Shown piece after piece: positions 1 through 25,784 of a stretch of DNA of 64,000 bases. The position numbers and the translations under genes were made by a program. Positions within the stretch are counted from its first letter, which is position 1, and the number at the start of each line of letters is the position of its first letter. This DNA is from Batillaria attramentaria (taxonomy: Eukaryota; Mollusca; Gastropoda; Batillariidae), in assembly GCA_018292915.2 (NCBI GenBank), contig JACVVK020000154.1, positions 976,001-1,040,000 of the forward strand. The letters run 5' to 3'. The notes beneath the pieces were generated by a model that was given only the letters and a program-made list of their open reading frames with translations, did no database searches and had not been told where the DNA came from.

Positions 1-1490
1 CCATAACAGCACAAAACTAACCCTTTGATAAATCTCTGTCTGCTTTCAGGCATTTTGCAAAACGGCAACAACAAACACAGCAAAAATTAAACAAAAAAAC
101 ATCAAACAAACAAATATACAAACAACCCCAAAGGGCATTCATTGTTCTGGGAGGAAAGTGACTGATGGTTGGGACCCGGATGCTGGCTACGATTTAAGCG
201 AGTTACATGTAAATTGTATCCTAGTCATATTTACTGGGGTGAACAACATCGACAATTCAATGAAAGTGGACTACAATTTAACCGAGTACAAATTAAACGG
301 ATTTCATCAGAATTGGATATAACTGAGCAGTCTTTTAACCTTTCTGCACTCTGCAGCACGACGAGCTAAAGTGTTCTACGCAGCAATTGAAAACCTGTCA
401 GGGGCGCCGGAACTTGGGGGGCAGGGGGGCAGCTGCCCCCCCCCCCCCTGTACCCAAGCAGGGGGGGGGGGGGGGGGGGGGGGGGCAAGAGTATCTTTTT
501 GCCCCCCCCTGGAAAATCAGGTGACTATGGCAGGAGGGGGGGCAAAGCCATGGTCTTGCCCCCCCTCCCCCCCCCCCCCCCTTACCCTACCTCCCCTCCC
601 CCTCTTCCGGCTCTCTCCCTTATCCCACCCAACAGAGAACTCAGTTTAGCCGTTGCATGAAATATCAAAACGACTTGGCAGAAAGTCGTCTCCCCCCCCC
701 CCCCCCCCCCCCCGCTTTTCACTTTCTTTGGGCAACGTCCTACCTTTCAGTGGCTCCCTGGTTCGTAAAGGTTTTTGTCTTCGCATCATCTGAACACCCC
801 CCCCCCCCCCCCCCCCCGCTTTTCACTTTCTTTGGGCAACGTCCTTCCTTTCACTGGCTCTGGCGTCCCCCCCCCCCCCCTTCTGAGATTCTGTCCCCCC
901 TCCCCCCAACATCTTCCGGCGCCCCTGCCTGTCAAAAATCAGTGAACATACCTGTTCAGTATGATGGAAGAAGCGGGCGAGACGAGGCAAAGAAGGGACG
1001 CAGAACAGAACGTTGCTCTGTGCACTGTGAGGCAATGTCATAAGATAAATACTTTTTATACCCTCCCCTCATGTCGATTACACCCTGGTCTAAAAATAGC
1101 TAGCCAATCAGGACACTGCACTGTTTTCTGGACAACTTCCTCTTTGGAAAGGGTGAAGACGGTGTCAACTCTGTACCATCGGCTTTCACTACGTTTACCC
1201 TCTGCACTGACCCGAAATCGGCTAGCCGAGACCTACGCCGATACAAGTGATAACCAAGAAGGAAAACACAAAAATACTCGGTGACAAGGAAAGTGGACGG
1301 TTCTGAACAACTTTGTGGTCAACCTGGTATTTCACATTGTGCACAGAAGCGGTGAGTTCTGTCGCATTCACCAGCACAGTACATTTTCAGCCTGTTTCAG
1401 AGATTATTGCCTGCATGAGTTATCTCCCTTGCCGCAACAAGCACGCATTTATCATGGCAGAGCACAAAGTAGCGTGCATGCTGCGTATGC
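1..1490. other. Gene-free stretch with G/C homopolymers
   Basis: Runs of C or G of 10-23 bases recur between 417 and 910; reading frames across them are Pro/Gly artefacts. A ~45-bp word (CTTTTCACTTTCTTTGGGCAACG) recurs at 714 and 819. No gene was recognised. Confidence 0.6.
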
Positions 1491-1870
1491 ACGGGGAAAG
1501 CACTCGCAAAGCCGCACCCGTGAAGAGGGTGAATCTCAGCTGTGTGGCAACAGCCTCCCCACTGGGGTCATAGCATACCCGCTCTGGGTAGGAGCCAATC
1601 TACATAGGAAAAATCCTGCATGCCGCGGCTGGGGCTCGAGTGGGTTGGTGTTTGGGGGTTTAACGTCCTTTTCCACCACATAGGGTGATATCAAAGACGG
1701 GGCAACGATGAAAAAGCCAGCACAAATATTTGGCCCCAGCCGGGATCGAACTCACGACCCGAGCAGTAGAAGTCCAACGCTCTACCATTCGACCACCCCG
1801 GCTGGGACTCGAACCCGGGTGTCCCTGTCCATGGTCCGAAGTGCTAACCACTAAACCACAGGGGCCGGTT
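1491..1870 (-). mobile_element. SINE-B (tRNA-headed, ~480-bp family) interrupted by SINE-A
   Basis: The reverse strand has box A TGGTTTAGTGG and box B GTTCGAGTCCC at 1800-1865. The body continues at 1491-1640 on the far side of another SINE. The same family is at 4829-5308 and 37617-38070. Confidence 0.75.
1641..1799 (-). mobile_element. SINE-A inserted into SINE-B
   Basis: Reverse strand carries a tRNA-like head (box A TGGTCGAATGG, box B-like GTTCGATCCC) and the tail word CCACCACATAGGGTGATATC. Flanked by a 14-bp target duplication GGCTGGG(G/A)CTCGA at 1627-1640 and 1800-1813. Confidence 0.8.
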
Positions 1871-2254
1871 GAGACTGCGTCTTTCATCAACCAAACTTTG
1901 ACAATGACAAATGGCAATTGCTACTATTGTTTATGCTTGCAGATGGTTCTGAGCTGTTTCCGTGGTATCTGTCATCACACCGCTTAGTGACAGCGTCTGT
2001 ATCGCTGGCGCTGAACCAACAGAAGCGTAATGCGGCGACCACACTGAGCGCTCCAGTAGCGTAACGATTAGACGTTTTGTTTTTTCTTCAAGACCCTCTG
2101 GGGGCATGTGAAGAAGAAGAAGAAGAAAAAAACCCGAAAACAAAACAAAACTATAAACAAAAACAAGATGGCCACTGACCAGCGCAATATGTTGTTTCCA
2201 TTTAATCACCTGCTGTCGTCACGGTCGTTCTTTTGTAATGCCATGTATTCGGGA

Positions 2255-2256
<2 letters not shown>

Positions 2257-2309
<53 letters not shown>

Positions 2310-2324
2310 CTCTCTCTCTCTCTC
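2257..2324. repeat. (AC)n(TC)n microsatellite
   Basis: Uninterrupted AC dinucleotides then CT, between the halves of an inverted word (ATGTTGTTTCCATTT at 2189 and GAATGGAAACAAC at 2325). Confidence 0.95.
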
Positions 2325-2646
2325 TGAATGGAAACAACTGACCGGGCTTGTCAGACCAATCTTGGTTTTGGAAGAGAGACGTCAAGTTGTTTTCTTTGAA
2401 ATCTATGACGTTTTCCTCATTGGGATGACGCATAATACATTTGACATAATAACTTTGACTCGGATACAATTCTTGCAATGAAAGCAGCCCCATGAAAATT
2501 GAAGTGTTGCTGCTGCGCAGTGTAAAGATCGAATTTATACCGGCTCAATGTGTTTAACAGACAAGTCTGCGCGGCGAACGTTTTTTCACTATGTGTTATG
2601 TCTGCTGCGCGCGCGCGCACACAGACACACACAGACATACGCGCGC

Positions 2647-2679
<33 letters not shown>

Positions 2680-3119
2680 GACTTGCGCGAGCCGCGTTTG
2701 TGCATGTGCTCCATTGAGACCTATGTGGTGTTCTCTCATTCTACTATGCTATTGAGTGAGAGTCAGTGGGAAAAACAAAGCTCACTACATCAATGAAACT
2801 CCCGCTTTCCCCGTCTACAAATAGAGAACTTCCGAAAAGTGACGACACACCCCCACGTCAATCAAACATGACGTCGGCAAACTGACGCTGATACAGTTTT
2901 GCGTCAGTGCGCGTGTGCCTTTTCTGCGATGTTTGTGTGGCGTGTGGCTTGTGTAAAGGAAATGTGCTTCGAGTACAAATTTTCAAGTAAACTGACGACA
3001 ACGGCTGCAGTGAATTTTTCTAATTTTTTTGTATATTTTTTTATGGCACCCCAGGCTCATTATCTATGTATAGTAGGAGCGTTTTTGAGATCTAAAGTGT
3101 GTTCACCAGCACTTTCATC

Positions 3120-3710
3120 AGGTACGGCTTACGCCAAAAGTATAAAAGCGACAACCTCCAAAATTCACTCAGTTGAGAGTCCGTATTCATGCTATCTATG
3201 TCCCAAAAATGGAGTGGTTTAGGTAAATATTACGCCTTTAAACGCCAGAAAGCCACTTTTTTTTAAAAGGGCGATAACTCGCAAATCATGTGTGCAATCG
3301 TACCTGGATCGGGCCTTCTATTCAACAATCTTGATTCATTTAGAAACCCCAAATTTGAAATCGATCGGTTCAGTATTTTCGGAGAAATAGGCATCTGAAC
3401 TGGGTTCACATGCAATGTCAACTCAGGCTCGGTTTACATGAAAACTATAAGAGCGACCATTTTCTAGTTGTGAATCAGTTCAGAGTCCGTATTCAAGCTA
3501 TCTACTGCCAAAAAATTGAGTGATTTAAATAAATATTACGCCTGTAAACAAAAGACAACCAACTTGTCTCAAAAGGGCGATAACTCCCAAATCACTTAAG
3601 CAATCATCACACGCTTGAATCGTCTAATGTAACATTTTGATAAATTTGGATACCCCAAATTTGAAGCCATTCGGTTAAGTATCTTCGAAGAAACGGGCCC
3701 GGACACAATT
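3120..3710. repeat. Two-copy ~300-bp tandem repeat with mollusc-type motif
   Basis: Units at ~3120-3422 and ~3425-3706 share GAGTCCGTATTCA, TAAATATTACGCCT, AAAAGGGCGATAACTC and ACCCCAAATTTGAA. The AAGGGCGATAACTC word is abundant in mollusc genomes (from general knowledge). Confidence 0.7.
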
Positions 3711-4173
3711 CACACACACACACACACACACACATCCACACAGACGGCACTCAGTGAGGAGGAGAAGCGCGTTCGGAACAGCATACATGCCAGCATCGAT
3801 GACGCAGGTTTTCTTACGTCATTGTCAGAGTTACACTTGCATAATCGTCTCTGCGGGAGATCGGCAGTGACGTGCGTTTGTACCACAGATGCTTGCCTAT
3901 GAACGTGGAAATTTTAGCCCGTCCTATTATGTTGTTTCCATTACTATGGAAACAACATAACAAAAACCGGAAAGACCACAGCAACAGAAATAAAACACAA
4001 TCAAACAAAGCAAAGCATGCGAAAGTAAAAAAGAAAACAAGACACACAAAAAGAGTGCTAACATAGCAAACAGAACAAAAATAAGAACACAAAACAAAAA
4101 AATACAGATTCAGTTACAAGGAAGCGCATTCTAACAAGTGTCGTAGAATTTGTAAACAACACTGCATAGCATT

Positions 4174-4221
<48 letters not shown>

Positions 4222-4519
4222 ATTGGGGGTGGATTTGCACTTTTTTTGTGTTGCTCGGTTTTTACGTGGACTCATGCCTCTATCAAGCTTAGGGAGGGGG
4301 AGTGGGGAGAAGGGGTGGAAGTGGGACGGGCCGGTGTAACAAACAGTCTGCTTTTTTTTAACCTTGAACTCGAGACCTGAAAGTTGTGGAGCGGAACGTT
4401 GACAGGGTAAACATAACTCACAAAACTTACCCATTACATTTTGTTTGTCAAGAAAGTTTGCAAAGCCCATTCAGTACATACCACACAGCTTCGGCCGACA
4501 TCGAAGGGTGTGTGTGTGT

Positions 4520-4550
<31 letters not shown>

Positions 4551-4828
4551 CATTAATTTTCTCAGTATGTTTTCAGAACACAGTCAATGCAAGAAGATTT
4601 CCTACCTCACTTAACCTTCGCCATACGTCGCCTAAAACCTTGCGCGCCAAACATCGTGGGTAGAAAAGCACCCATACTTTACAGAAAACATGCACGCTAT
4701 ACGTAGTGGGTGCACATACACCCATCCTTTCAAAGTAGGAAAACCCCGTATGTGAACTTTTCTGCTTCGTGTTTTGATGTTTGTAGCAAAATACCCAGTC
4801 ATAAATCTTTTTTTTTTTTTTTTTTTTT

Positions 4829-5308
4829 GCTGCCCCAACTCTTTGCCAGCTCCAGTGGTGTTCCTCCCAGGTCATGGGTGGAACCCACGGAGGACTGGGA
4901 AGCTGGGACAATTTTTATTATGCATGATGATGGAGATGAGGATGATAGTAAGTGATGCTGTGGAGGTCCATGTGGTTTGGGACTGCGGGACAGGGCCGCA
5001 TTCCACGCTTCCTGTCATAAATATCCCGGCATTAACCAGGCCTGGGAACTACGGCACCTGCGGTGCCGGCCGTGTAATCATCCACATCATAAGACGTGTC
5101 ATACAAAGGGAAGCACCCCCAAAGTCGCACCCGTGAAGTGGGTGAAGCTCGGCTGGGTGGCAACAGCCTCCCCATTGGGCCCATAGCACACCCGCTCTGG
5201 GTAGGAGCCGACCTAGGTAGGAAAAATCCCGCTTGCCTCGGCTGGGATTCGAACCCGGGTCTCCCGGTCCATGATCCGAAGTGCTAACCACTACACTACG
5301 GGGGCCGG
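4829..5308 (-). mobile_element. Full-length SINE-B
   Basis: The tRNA-like head is on the reverse strand at 5238-5308 (box A TAGTGTAGTGG, box B GTTCGAATCCC). A poly(T) at 4809-4828 is its poly(A) tail. Flanking target duplication ATACCCAGTCATAAA at ~4791 and TACCCCAGTCATAAA at 5309. Total about 480 bp. Confidence 0.85.
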
Positions 5309-5772
5309 TACCCCAGTCATAAACCTAGATGTCCACCAAAGGACCAAGAAATCTCAGATGCAACAGATCTGAAAATACCTCATTTCCTACTACTGATCAC
5401 ACAAACCAGTCGTACTGAACAATGCCCATTGTTAAGAAAGCACAGCTGAAACTGAATACAAACTGATTATGTTTTCGAAAACACACACGCTACTTTGTTG
5501 TACAGACAGCAATTGAAAGCAGGAATTCTGCAAAGCATTTTTTTTAAACTGCGCAGTAACATTTCCTGTAATAGTGTACAGGTTTTTTTTTGTTTGTTTT
5601 TTTTTTTACTGCAAACAGTGAGCACCTAAAAGGCGATGTAATGTACACCCCTTACTGGGTTACGGGACACACAAGTCGGGTAACGTATCTCGATGAATAT
5701 TAATACGATACCTAAGACACTAGAAACCGGACCTCACCTCAAGGCCGGTCAGGTGACGCTTGAAAAGGGAAC

Positions 5773-5930
5773 GGGGTTTTGGGAGTTTTAACGTCCATCT
5801 CAACCGCGTATGGGTGATATCAAAGACGGGGTAACAAGAAAAAGGCCGGCACAAATATTTGGCCCCGGCCGGGATTCGCCCGAACTCACGACCCGAGCAT
5901 TGAAAATCCAGTGCTCTACCCCGGCTCCCC
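5773..5930 (-). mobile_element. SINE-A copy
   Basis: tRNA-like head at the right end, tail word GGGTGATATCAAAGACGGGG. Target duplication GAAAAGG(G/T)AAC at 5762-5772 and 5931-5941. Confidence 0.8.
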
Positions 5931-6238
5931 GAAAAGGTAACAGGATGTAGAAGAAACAGGAGAAGAAAACTTAGTTTGGAATAACTATTGAAGTGCACAA
6001 GAAACCGTATTTGAAATATTCATTAACAGTTGTCCTGTATCTTTTTGATGGGGGTTACGTTCCATTCGGTCGCCCACGATAGTTGTTGCCATCTTCCGTC
6101 CCATGGCCAAAAGTGTTTTGCTGTTGTTTTTTAAAGTTTTGTTGTTGTTTATTTCGTGCCTGACTCCGGTGGATAAATTTTGTGCCGACTGCAAATAATA
6201 CATGCGTCTAGCAATTCTCTCTCTCTCTGTCTCTTACA

Positions 6239-6240
6239 CA

Positions 6241-6306
<66 letters not shown>
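6239..6306. repeat. (AC)n microsatellite
   Basis: About 33 AC units. The stretch 5331-6760 otherwise holds no recognised gene. Confidence 0.95.
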
Positions 6307-6309
<3 letters not shown>

Positions 6310-6734
6310 CAGCTACATGAATTTTACATTTTCAAATGTATAAAATAGTTTTATTATACACACAAGATGTTACATTGCATCCAGAAAATATCATTCCCGG
6401 CAAAACAAACCTGACAATTAAAGCGTAATCACACTGTGGCGGAAGAAGAAATTGGCGCACATTCAGCCCAGGTAAACCTAAGATCAATGCACCCAAAAGT
6501 CAAACTATCGCACCCAGCCAGGAGACCGACCCTGACTATCTGACTCCCGTGATGAATGAAAGGAGGACACGCAGGGGTTTATTTTTGGGCACACAGATAA
6601 CATGATACTTCTGCACTCATTCCGTGCAGCGCAGCTTGACCAACAATACGTGTTTGCGCACTGTGGGTTCTGAGAAAGACGGATGTCTTTTGATTACCAC
6701 TAAACCCCGCGTCTGCACAAACAGAGCCGGTAAA

Positions 6735-8840
6735 TGTTGGGCAATTTGAAAGAGAGGCTGAAAATCAAAATGGCCGCCAAAGAACCTTAAAATGTTTTTT
6801 TTTTCTTTTTCTGTCGCACATATGTACGCAAGAACTTTTTATCAGTGATTTCAATGTGAAGAAAGGGTGCTGATTCCGAATCCGACGAGTGCCAGAGTGT
6901 ACATGTTGAACATTTTGAAAGAAAGCCTGAAATACTAAACGGCCGTTTAAAAAACATGAAGAGCATTGTATTGCCGTATATATCAAAATGTGACTTATTT
7001 TTGGAAAGAAACAATTTTTTCAGTGGTTTTTACATGAAACAGCATGTTGATTCCAAATCCGACGAGTGCAAGACTGTAAATGTTTACGGTTTTGAAAGAG
7101 AGGCTGAAATTCAACAGGGCCGACAAGAAACTTACATTGCTTCTTTTTACCGCCTACATAAGGTACAGTAACTAACTTTTCGCCAAAAACCAGAGATTTT
7201 GAGTGCAAGACTGTAAATGTTTACGGTTTTGAAAGAGAGGCTGAAATTCAACATGGCCGACAAGAAACTTACATTGCTTCTTTTTACCGCCTACATAAGG
7301 TACAGTAACTAACTTTTCGCCAAAAACCAGAGATTTTGAGTGGTTTCCATATGAGAAAAGGGTGCTGATTCCGAATCCGACGAGTGCCAGACTGTAAGTG
7401 TTACGCATTTCGAAGGAGATTCTAAAATTCAAAATGGCCGCCCAAACCTTAAAACGCGTTGTTTTGCCGCACAATGAAAATTGTCAACTTATTGTTCAAA
7501 AGAAACGAAGTTTTAAAAAGGTTTTCACATGAAAAAGGGATGCTGATTCCGAATCCGACGAGTGCCAGACAGTAAAGTTTAGCATTTTGAAAATCGAAAC
7601 GGACGCCAAAAACTGTAAACGCGTTGCTTGTCCGCATAAAATGAAAATCAAGAATTTATTCTTTGACAGAAACGAGTTTTTAAAAGTGGTGTCTATGAGA
7701 TAAAAGGACACAAAATCCGATTCTGATGAGTACCAAACTGGAAATATTGAACATTAAATTTTTGAAAGAGGCTGAAATTCAAAATGGCCGCCCAACATCA
7801 TAAAACGTGTAGTTTTGCCGCATAAAATTTAATGAAAACCAATAACTTATTTCCTGAAAGAAACGTGATATTTCAGCGGTTTTTGTATGAAAATGGGTGA
7901 TGATTCCGATTCTGATGAGTTACATACTGTAAATGATGAAAATTTTGAAAACATGCTGAAATTCACAAATGCCTAAAAAGAAACTGCATTGCATTGTTTT
8001 GCCGAATATATGAAAAGCAAGAACTTCTTTTCGCAAAAACACGAGATTTTCCTGTGGTTTCATTATGCGAAAAGTGTGCTGATTCTGATTCAGAATAGTG
8101 TCAGACTGTTATTGTTTCGCATTTTGAAAGAGAGGCTGAAATTCAACATGACCCCCCCCCCAAAAAAAAAAAACCAAAACAAAACAAAAAAAAACAAAAA
8201 AACAAACAAAAAAAAAACAAACAAAAAACCAAAAAACAAAAACAAAAAACAAACAAACAAAAACAAAACAAAACAAAAAACAAACAAACAAACAAACAAA
8301 AAAACAAAACAAAACAAACAAACAAAAAACCCAAAATACAAAACAAACAAACAAAACCAAAAAAACAACAACAACAACAACAAAATAACAAACCTCGTTG
8401 CATTGTTGCATAATTGAAAAACGATAACTTCTTTTTGGAAAGGAACAAGATTTTCCATTGATTTCTGATTTGTATCAGGAAAGGGTGCTGAATCCGATTC
8501 CGACGAGTGCCAAACTGAAAGTGTTCAGAAATTTGAAATAGAGGCTGAAATTCAACATGGCCGCTAGATTACCTAAAAGCTTGTCGTTTTGTCGCACTAT
8601 CATATGAAAAACAAGAATTTCTTTTTAAAAAGAAACGATACATTGCAGTTGTTTCTGTATGAAAAAAGGTGTGCTGATTCCGATTCCGAGGAGTGCCACA
8701 TTGTAAGTGTTGAAAATTTTGAAAGAGACGCTGAAATTCAACATAACAGTAAAAAAAAATCTTAAAACGCGTTGTTTTGCTGTATATATGGAACGAACAC
8801 AATGACTTATTTTTGAAAATAAACGAGATTTTCCTGTGCT
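6735..8840. repeat. Satellite-like array, ~180-bp degenerate unit
   Basis: About 11 units marked by TGAAAGAGAGGCTGAAATTCAA(C) and TGCTGATTCCGAATCCGACG at 6868, 7043, 7364, 7540, 8078, 8487, 8672 and others. One ~145-bp segment is duplicated almost exactly (7060-7200 and 7204-7345). An A/C-rich block (8150-8392) interrupts it. Confidence 0.8.
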
Positions 8841-10330
8841 TTTCACAGGTGAAAAGGCGTTTAAGGAAAAGAGACATCGACTTTACCCAGAAACCCCATC
8901 CAGAGGTATTTCATACGCATTGAAATTCTACATACAAGGAAATGGTGTCTAGTAATGTAGGAAAGTCTTGACCGTAGTGGGACGCGTTTCGCCGGAATTT
9001 CACCGGCACATCAGCCACCTTAGGTCAAGACAGAGCGGGAACAATAGGTAAAATATAGTTAGGAAATACCGTGACTGAATGCTAACATGGAAGATGAGTG
9101 AAAGTGAGAATAAGCAAATATGTTTAGGGAAATACCTCACCTAGTGTTGTTGCTTCAAAATGGCTGTGTTTGGCGGGCGTGTATACGTCAGAACATTGTT
9201 AAAAAAAAACAAAAAAACAAAAAAAAAAACATGACTTTTCTCACTGTCTTGTCTGACGGAAGCTGAATCTAAATATCATTCATTTTGCGATCGACATTGT
9301 GTACCCCTGCCGTACATAGACTCATTGCATTTTCTTTTCACTTGCCCTCTTCGATTCGGTTTTTCCCGGGCGAGTCGACGGATATCTGAAGAGACACGAT
9401 GGACCTTTTCAAATCTGCAAAAAAAAATTTAAAAAAATCTCATATATCGTGATTCATATCAGGGTGGTGCATGACCGTAAGAAGGAGTGTCGCTCTGACT
9501 AATACTTCTGCATTCATTCCGTGCAGCGGAGCTTGACCAACAATACGTGTTTGCGCGCTGGGAGTTCTTAGAAAGACGGATGTCTTTTGATTACCACTAA
9601 ACCACGCCTTCTGCACATACAGAGCATGAAGCAAAAAAAAAAAAGAAAAAAAAAAGGTGAGATTCAAAATCAGCTCCACACACCTGACCCAAACAGTGAT
9701 TCTTATTCGTGCATTAGTCAAGTACAAAAACAAAAAAAACCCCGGAAAGCCTGTGACACTAATAGCGTGGTACCATTTTAGGCTTACTGCTTGGGCCTAT
9801 CGTGACAGTAGCAGTCACTTAGCAATGGCGAGTTTGACATGACGTTTTAGCAAATCGAGAGAAAATACCTTGTCCCACAAGGTGCGAAGAGATTTGACTA
9901 AACCGTGATTTCATACTCGCCATTGCTAAACAACGAATTTGTCTCGATTGTCTCATGGATTCATACTACACTGCTAAAAAAAAAACGTCAAGGACCACCT
10001 TCAATTCTACACATTGTTTATAAATTGTCATATTTCACAAAAGTGTCAATACAGAAGAACCAAACTCAGCATCTGTGTTAAGAAGAAGTCAAATGACGCA
10101 GTGAAAGCAACAAATCTTGCACATGCACTTCCGGTACACTGGGCCGGATGCTTAATTATTCAGCTCCATTATTCATGGAAATACACGTAAATCGAATACA
10201 GGCATACACACTTGAAAATGGAACGGTCATACGGCATGTGTGCAATGTATTTTCACTCAACTAATTTTCGCTTTCAGTTTCCTTCCTGGTAATGTGTATG
10301 TGTAATCCTGAAACAGAGAGAGAGAGAGAA
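8841..10330. other. Intergenic stretch with dispersed repeats
   Basis: 9440-9980 recurs, rearranged, at 28905-29390. It includes words CCGTGCAGCGGAGCTTGACC and TTAGCAATGGCGAGTTTGAC, the latter inverted at 9915-9930 to form a hairpin. No gene was recognised. Confidence 0.5.
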
Positions 10331-10411
10331 ACTTGAAACTTGAAACTTTATTTGTCAACGGTAAAAGACATTGGTCCAGTGGTCCAGTTTTCATTCTTGC
10401 CGTTGCTAATG

Positions 10412-10415
<4 letters not shown>

Positions 10416-10480
<65 letters not shown>

Positions 10481-10590
10481 CTTTGAGTTTAACGTCCTTT
10501 GAGTTTAACGTCCTTTGCCACCACGCATGGGTGATATCAAAGACGGGGCAACAAGAAACAGGCCAGCACAAATATTTGGCCCCAGCCGGA
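10416..10590 (-). mobile_element. (AC)n plus truncated SINE-A
   Basis: AC tract 10416-10477, then a SINE-A tail and body (10482-10590) that stops at CCCAGCCGG, losing the tRNA head. A 16-bp word GTCCTTTGAGTTTAAC is repeated at its start. Confidence 0.7.
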
Positions 10591-11333
10591 GAGAGAGAGA
10601 GAGAGAGAGAGAGAGCACTCCGTCACTGAGTCTTAGCTGTTGTTTACCTGCGGATGCGGGCTCTTGTGTTTCGCAATACTCTGCATTATCGTGACGTTAG
10701 CCGCTCCATCAGTGAAGTATCACCTGCAGACTGTGATCTACATCGTCACTCAAGTGTCGCTGTTACCCACGAGTTAATGCGTAGTTCAGAAAGTTTCAGA
10801 TGAAATTCTACCCCGACACCTAGTTCGGGTAACCCATTTGTGATCAGGGAAGTCACATCCTGGGTTAGGGATCCAAGCGAACAAACTTTTTGGTGGCTTC
10901 ATCTTTTGCGTGGTGGCTAAGCACATGAAAACGTCAGGCTAATGTAAGAAAAATGGCAGCGTACCTAATCAGTACGATAATGTTTACTAGCTGAGCTTGA
11001 TTGAAGTTAGAATGGGATCCCCTATGGCGCACGGTGAACCTCACCTCGCAGTGTTAGCGTTGGACATTTTCCACTGAGACACGCACTGACTGTAGCTTGT
11101 AGGGCTAAAGTATATATTTTCATGGAGCGCTATTCAGCGTCAATTGTGTCCTATCAGTATATGAATATTGGTCCAGCCACCACAGAGATATCAATGTGTT
11201 GATTTTTTTTCCTATGGTTGGATCCATGACCCTCGATTACAGGAGAGGGACACCATGACTACCCGACACCTTACTTAAGCCGCGAACAGCTCCGGCGGGA
11301 GCACCATGCTCCATGCACAGTACAGCAGCAGCA

Positions 11334-24237
<12,904 letters not shown>

Positions 24238-24375
24238 GTCTGATGCCCGTTACCTGAAGCAGCTGCGGTATATGCCGCTTACTAACTACACAAAACAAAT
24301 GCTCCCCACCCTCTCTCTCTCTCTTTTGCGGTGTGCATTTATGTCCAATCTTTGCATGGGCCTAATGTCCCACCA

Positions 24376-24381
24376 AATAAA
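24376..24381 (+). terminator. Candidate poly(A) signal of gene A
   Basis: AATAAA about 140 bp after the stop. The gene B equivalent lies at 58125 with the same surrounding words. Confidence 0.5.
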
Positions 24382-24410
24382 AATAATTCAGTTCAATTCA
24401 ATTCAATTCA

Positions 24411-24466
<56 letters not shown>

Positions 24467-24637
24467 AGTTCATGGCATTTCATTTTGTGTGTCTCTTTTT
24501 ATGACGCGTTTTGCCCTATCAGCTTGGCGGAATGACAGCTGTAGGTGAAACGCAGAATGACAACAGACAATCATCTGACAAAGATTTTACATGGTCAATT
24601 TCTATTGTATATTAATAATACCCAGCTTGTCCTCGGG

Positions 24638-24800
24638 GAGCCCCGGGATAGCCGAATGGTAGAGCGTTGGACTCTCAATGCTCGGGTCGTGAGTTTGAAT
24701 CCCGGCTGCGGACAAATATTTGTGCTGGCCTTTTTCTTGTTGCCCCGTCTTTGATATCACCCATACGTGGTGCAAAAGGACGTTAAACTCTCAAACACCC
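24638..24800 (+). mobile_element. SINE-A downstream of gene A
   Basis: tRNA-like head ATAGCCGAATGGTAGAGCG, box B GTTTGAATCCC. Homologue at 58358-58490 with a damaged head; a near-copy with the same 5' flank is at 29496-29715. Confidence 0.8.
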
Positions 24801-24839
24801 ACTCACACACCCCAAGCTTGCACTCAGCAATGTGCTTAC

Positions 24840-25784
24840 TTTTATACTGAATGGCAGGGTGAAGGGTTGGTCGGTTGGCTGTTGGTCTCCGGGCTTTAAA
24901 CGTCCCGCACCACCTAAAGGTAATGCCAAAGACGCGACAACGATGAAATATCCAGCAGAAGTTTTTGTTTGCTGTCAGTCTGGAATCGAACTCACGACCC
25001 GCACACTCAAAATCCAACGCTCTAGCTGCCTGCTCTGCTGTACCGTATCCCGGGAGAAGTGGGCTGTGGATGGCGGGTGGGGGGTGGGGGTGGGGTCGGG
25101 AGAGGTGATTGAGGAGGAGGATGTCGGGGGAGGGGGTGGGGGAGGGGTGTGTGCTGGTAATGCGAACAACGGCAAACAGTGTCCCTGATGTCTTTGCGGT
25201 TAAAGTCCTGGCCTCATGAAGACCGACATTGCCCTGTCTCGCCCTCACTTTGACCTCGATCCTCCCACGTGACAAACTTAAATGTCCGTTCACGTCTGCT
25301 CAAGGCTGGTCCAATAAAAAATGGAAAAGTCTCACTGGTCCAACTTTATGAAATGTTTTCCTATCCTCTGGAATAGTGTAAAGGGTACCGTTTGCCCATG
25401 AAACTCTAAGAGCTCTAAATCAACATTTATCAAGCCTGTGTGGGTTATATTACACTAACTGGTTGTAACTTTTCAGTTTGAACTTGATTTTGTCAGAATT
25501 TGTCGATCAGTGAGGTCTGTTCTTTTCAGGCGACTGAATAACACCCCTCCCCACCCACCCCCCCCCCCCCCCCCCCCCCCACACACACACTCACACCTAT
25601 CTGAAAGTCGATGATTTATCAGCTTACGCATAATACGGGGCTTCTTTATATCATCACAATAAACAAAATTTTTGTACAAATACATTTGTAGTCGCCAACT
25701 TCGTGCACATAAACATAGTATGCGGTATACGGATTCGTGTGCGGATGACTCTGTCTGTCTGTCTGTCTGACTGTCTGTCTGACT
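24840..25784. other. Gene A 3' flank, no gene seen
   Basis: 24880-25060 includes a degraded SINE-A-like reverse copy (CGAACTCACGACCCG). 25317-25690 is homologous to 60136-60475. C run at 25559-25580. Confidence 0.5.

Noticed and set aside
371..1043. Pro/Gly-rich frames
   Set aside because: Homopolymer G/C runs of unstable length.
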